Shown here: in pieces, positions 63,368 to 64,000 of the stretch
Position numbering within the stretch: the stretch's first letter is position 1
Layout of the letters: the number at the start of each line of letters is the position of its first letter
Assembly (NCBI RefSeq): GCF_000952155.1
Contig: NZ_JYON01000010.1
Coordinates: 1-64,000 of the forward strand
DNA: 64,000 nt
DNA from: Aliterella atlantica CENA595
GTDB taxonomy: Bacteria; Cyanobacteriota; Cyanobacteriia; Cyanobacteriales; Chroococcidiopsidaceae
Direction of reading: 5' to 3'
Translations under genes and position numbers: made by a program
Notes under the pieces: model-generated
Seen by the model: only the letters and a program-made list of their open reading frames with translations
The model's database searches: none
Told to the model about the DNA's origin: nothing

Positions 63368-64000
63368 TCAACGCCCATAATAAACTCGCGCCTTGGTTAA
63401 GCCCGTACTAATCAAGTAGCGATTGTAACTTTCTGCCTTATCTCTTTCCGTAAATGGACCTACCCGTAAATGAGAGCCACGCGGTTCCTGTCTTTGGCTA
63501 ATGATAGCTGGCACTTTGTTGGGCAGTTGTTTGACTTGACGTTCAATTATCGGTAAATCTTCCGCACCCGCAGGAATAACTACAAAATAAAATTTAGAGA
63601 TTGCTCTTTGTAAAGCTACTTCTTGCCCCGTACTCAAATTAATGATGTGCGTAGCAATCCCTTGAGATTGTAGTTGTTTGGCTATATTAGTAGCATTTAG
63701 CTGTTGGCTAAAAACGCCAGCTTGAATTACCGATTTGCCCTGATATTGACGCAAAAAAGCGCCAGGTTCTAGCTGCTTGACTTGCTCTAACTGAGTTGAA
63801 TTAGGACTATTAACGTAAACTAAATAGCGATCGCTTTTTGGCGAACTAGGTGGCTGCGATCGCACGCGAAAATCAAGATCGCGCGGTACAAATACCTCAT
63901 CAGGTGGCTGTTGACTAGATTTACTCAAGTTCTCGGCTGGCAGTGTTTCTACTACCACTTGGGCAAAACTAGCATTAGTTAAAGTAAAGCATCCGGCGAT
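63368..64000 (-). CDS. SPOR-domain secreted protein, start outside the window
   Basis: At least 210 residues. The frame stays open through base 64000 with IAGCFTLTNASFAQ, the end of a signal peptide, upstream of the internal start MVVETLPAENL, so the true start lies beyond the edge. A Pro/Ser-rich region is followed by two SPOR-like halves: KSVIQAGVFSQQLNATNIAKQLQSQGIATHIINL and PRGSHLRVGPFTERDKAESYNRYLISTGLTKARVYYG. SPOR domains bind denuded peptidoglycan, so a periplasmic cell-wall role is likely. Confidence 0.82.
   Translation of the reverse strand: MAGCFTLTNASFAQVVVETLPAENLSKSSQQPPDEVFVPRDLDFRVRSQPPSSPKSDRYLVYVNSPNSTQLEQVKQLEPGAFLRQYQGKSVIQAGVFSQQLNATNIAKQLQSQGIATHIINLSTGQEVALQRAISKFYFVVIPAGAEDLPIIERQVKQLPNKVPAIISQRQEPRGSHLRVGPFTERDKAESYNRYLISTGLTKARVYYGR

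Overview
The window is chromosomal DNA from a cyanobacterium. It carries psaA-psaB, ycf4 beside a divergent psbD, ndhM, crtO, a Ycf51 protein, DUF2555 beside coaBC, an SLH-type porin and an Npun_R1517-like regulator, and it is full of the HIP1 octamer GCGATCGC. The gene set resembles Nostocales or Chroococcidiopsis-type lineages; I cannot name the species. Nothing suggests a plasmid or phage as a whole, but two stretches (11.2-16.4 kb and 37.3-39.7 kb) behave like accessory DNA.

Layout. 0-6 kb: 5' end of psbD (runs off the left edge), ycf4, a cyclophilin lipoprotein, a ketoacyl-ACP synthase, two small proteins, ndhM, leuD and a small regulator. 6-11 kb: canonical tRNA-Glu, a START-like protein, a GAF histidine kinase, an HNH endonuclease and small cyanobacterial proteins. 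11.2-16.2 kb: a dense array of 23 tRNA or tRNA-like genes behind one good promoter, followed on the same strand by a small unknown protein, a DRB0094/Rnl5-type RNA ligase with a tRNA-binding-like OB segment, and an AAA+ ATPase cut by one in-frame TAG. 16.3-21.2 kb: a two-gene hybrid-kinase and REC-PAS-GGDEF-EAL operon. 21.5-36 kb: rimM, avtA, alpha-glucan phosphorylase, crtO, a GH13 amylase, a cNMP-AAA-polyferredoxin fusion, dnaK. 36-39.7 kb: dnaJ, two toxin-antitoxin pairs and the two remaining ends of a broken TPR-CHAT gene. 39.8-45 kb: sufU, ycf51, an iron-ADH, an aminotransferase and a repeat lipoprotein. 45-50 kb: psaAB. 50-64 kb: Uma2, a hydrolase, GGCT, a phnDCE transporter, coaBC, a double PTPS, a DnaJ protein, cysK with an Rrf2 regulator, a porin with a Yfr1-complementary ribosome-binding region, and a SPOR protein that runs off the right edge.

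How the parts fit. The most unusual unit is the tRNA array plus RNA ligase plus AAA ATPase. The array includes four leucine-anticodon tRNAs with short, class I variable arms, two tRNAs with C33, one tRNA-Glu-like gene split by a 22-base palindromic repeat in its T loop, and one tRNA whose halves are separated by about 180 bases. Together with the ligase this suggests a reserve tRNA set coupled to RNA repair, possibly against anticodon nucleases; that function is inference. Decay is visible (an in-frame TAG in the ATPase, an in-frame TAA in the neighbouring EAL gene), so the island may be only partly active.
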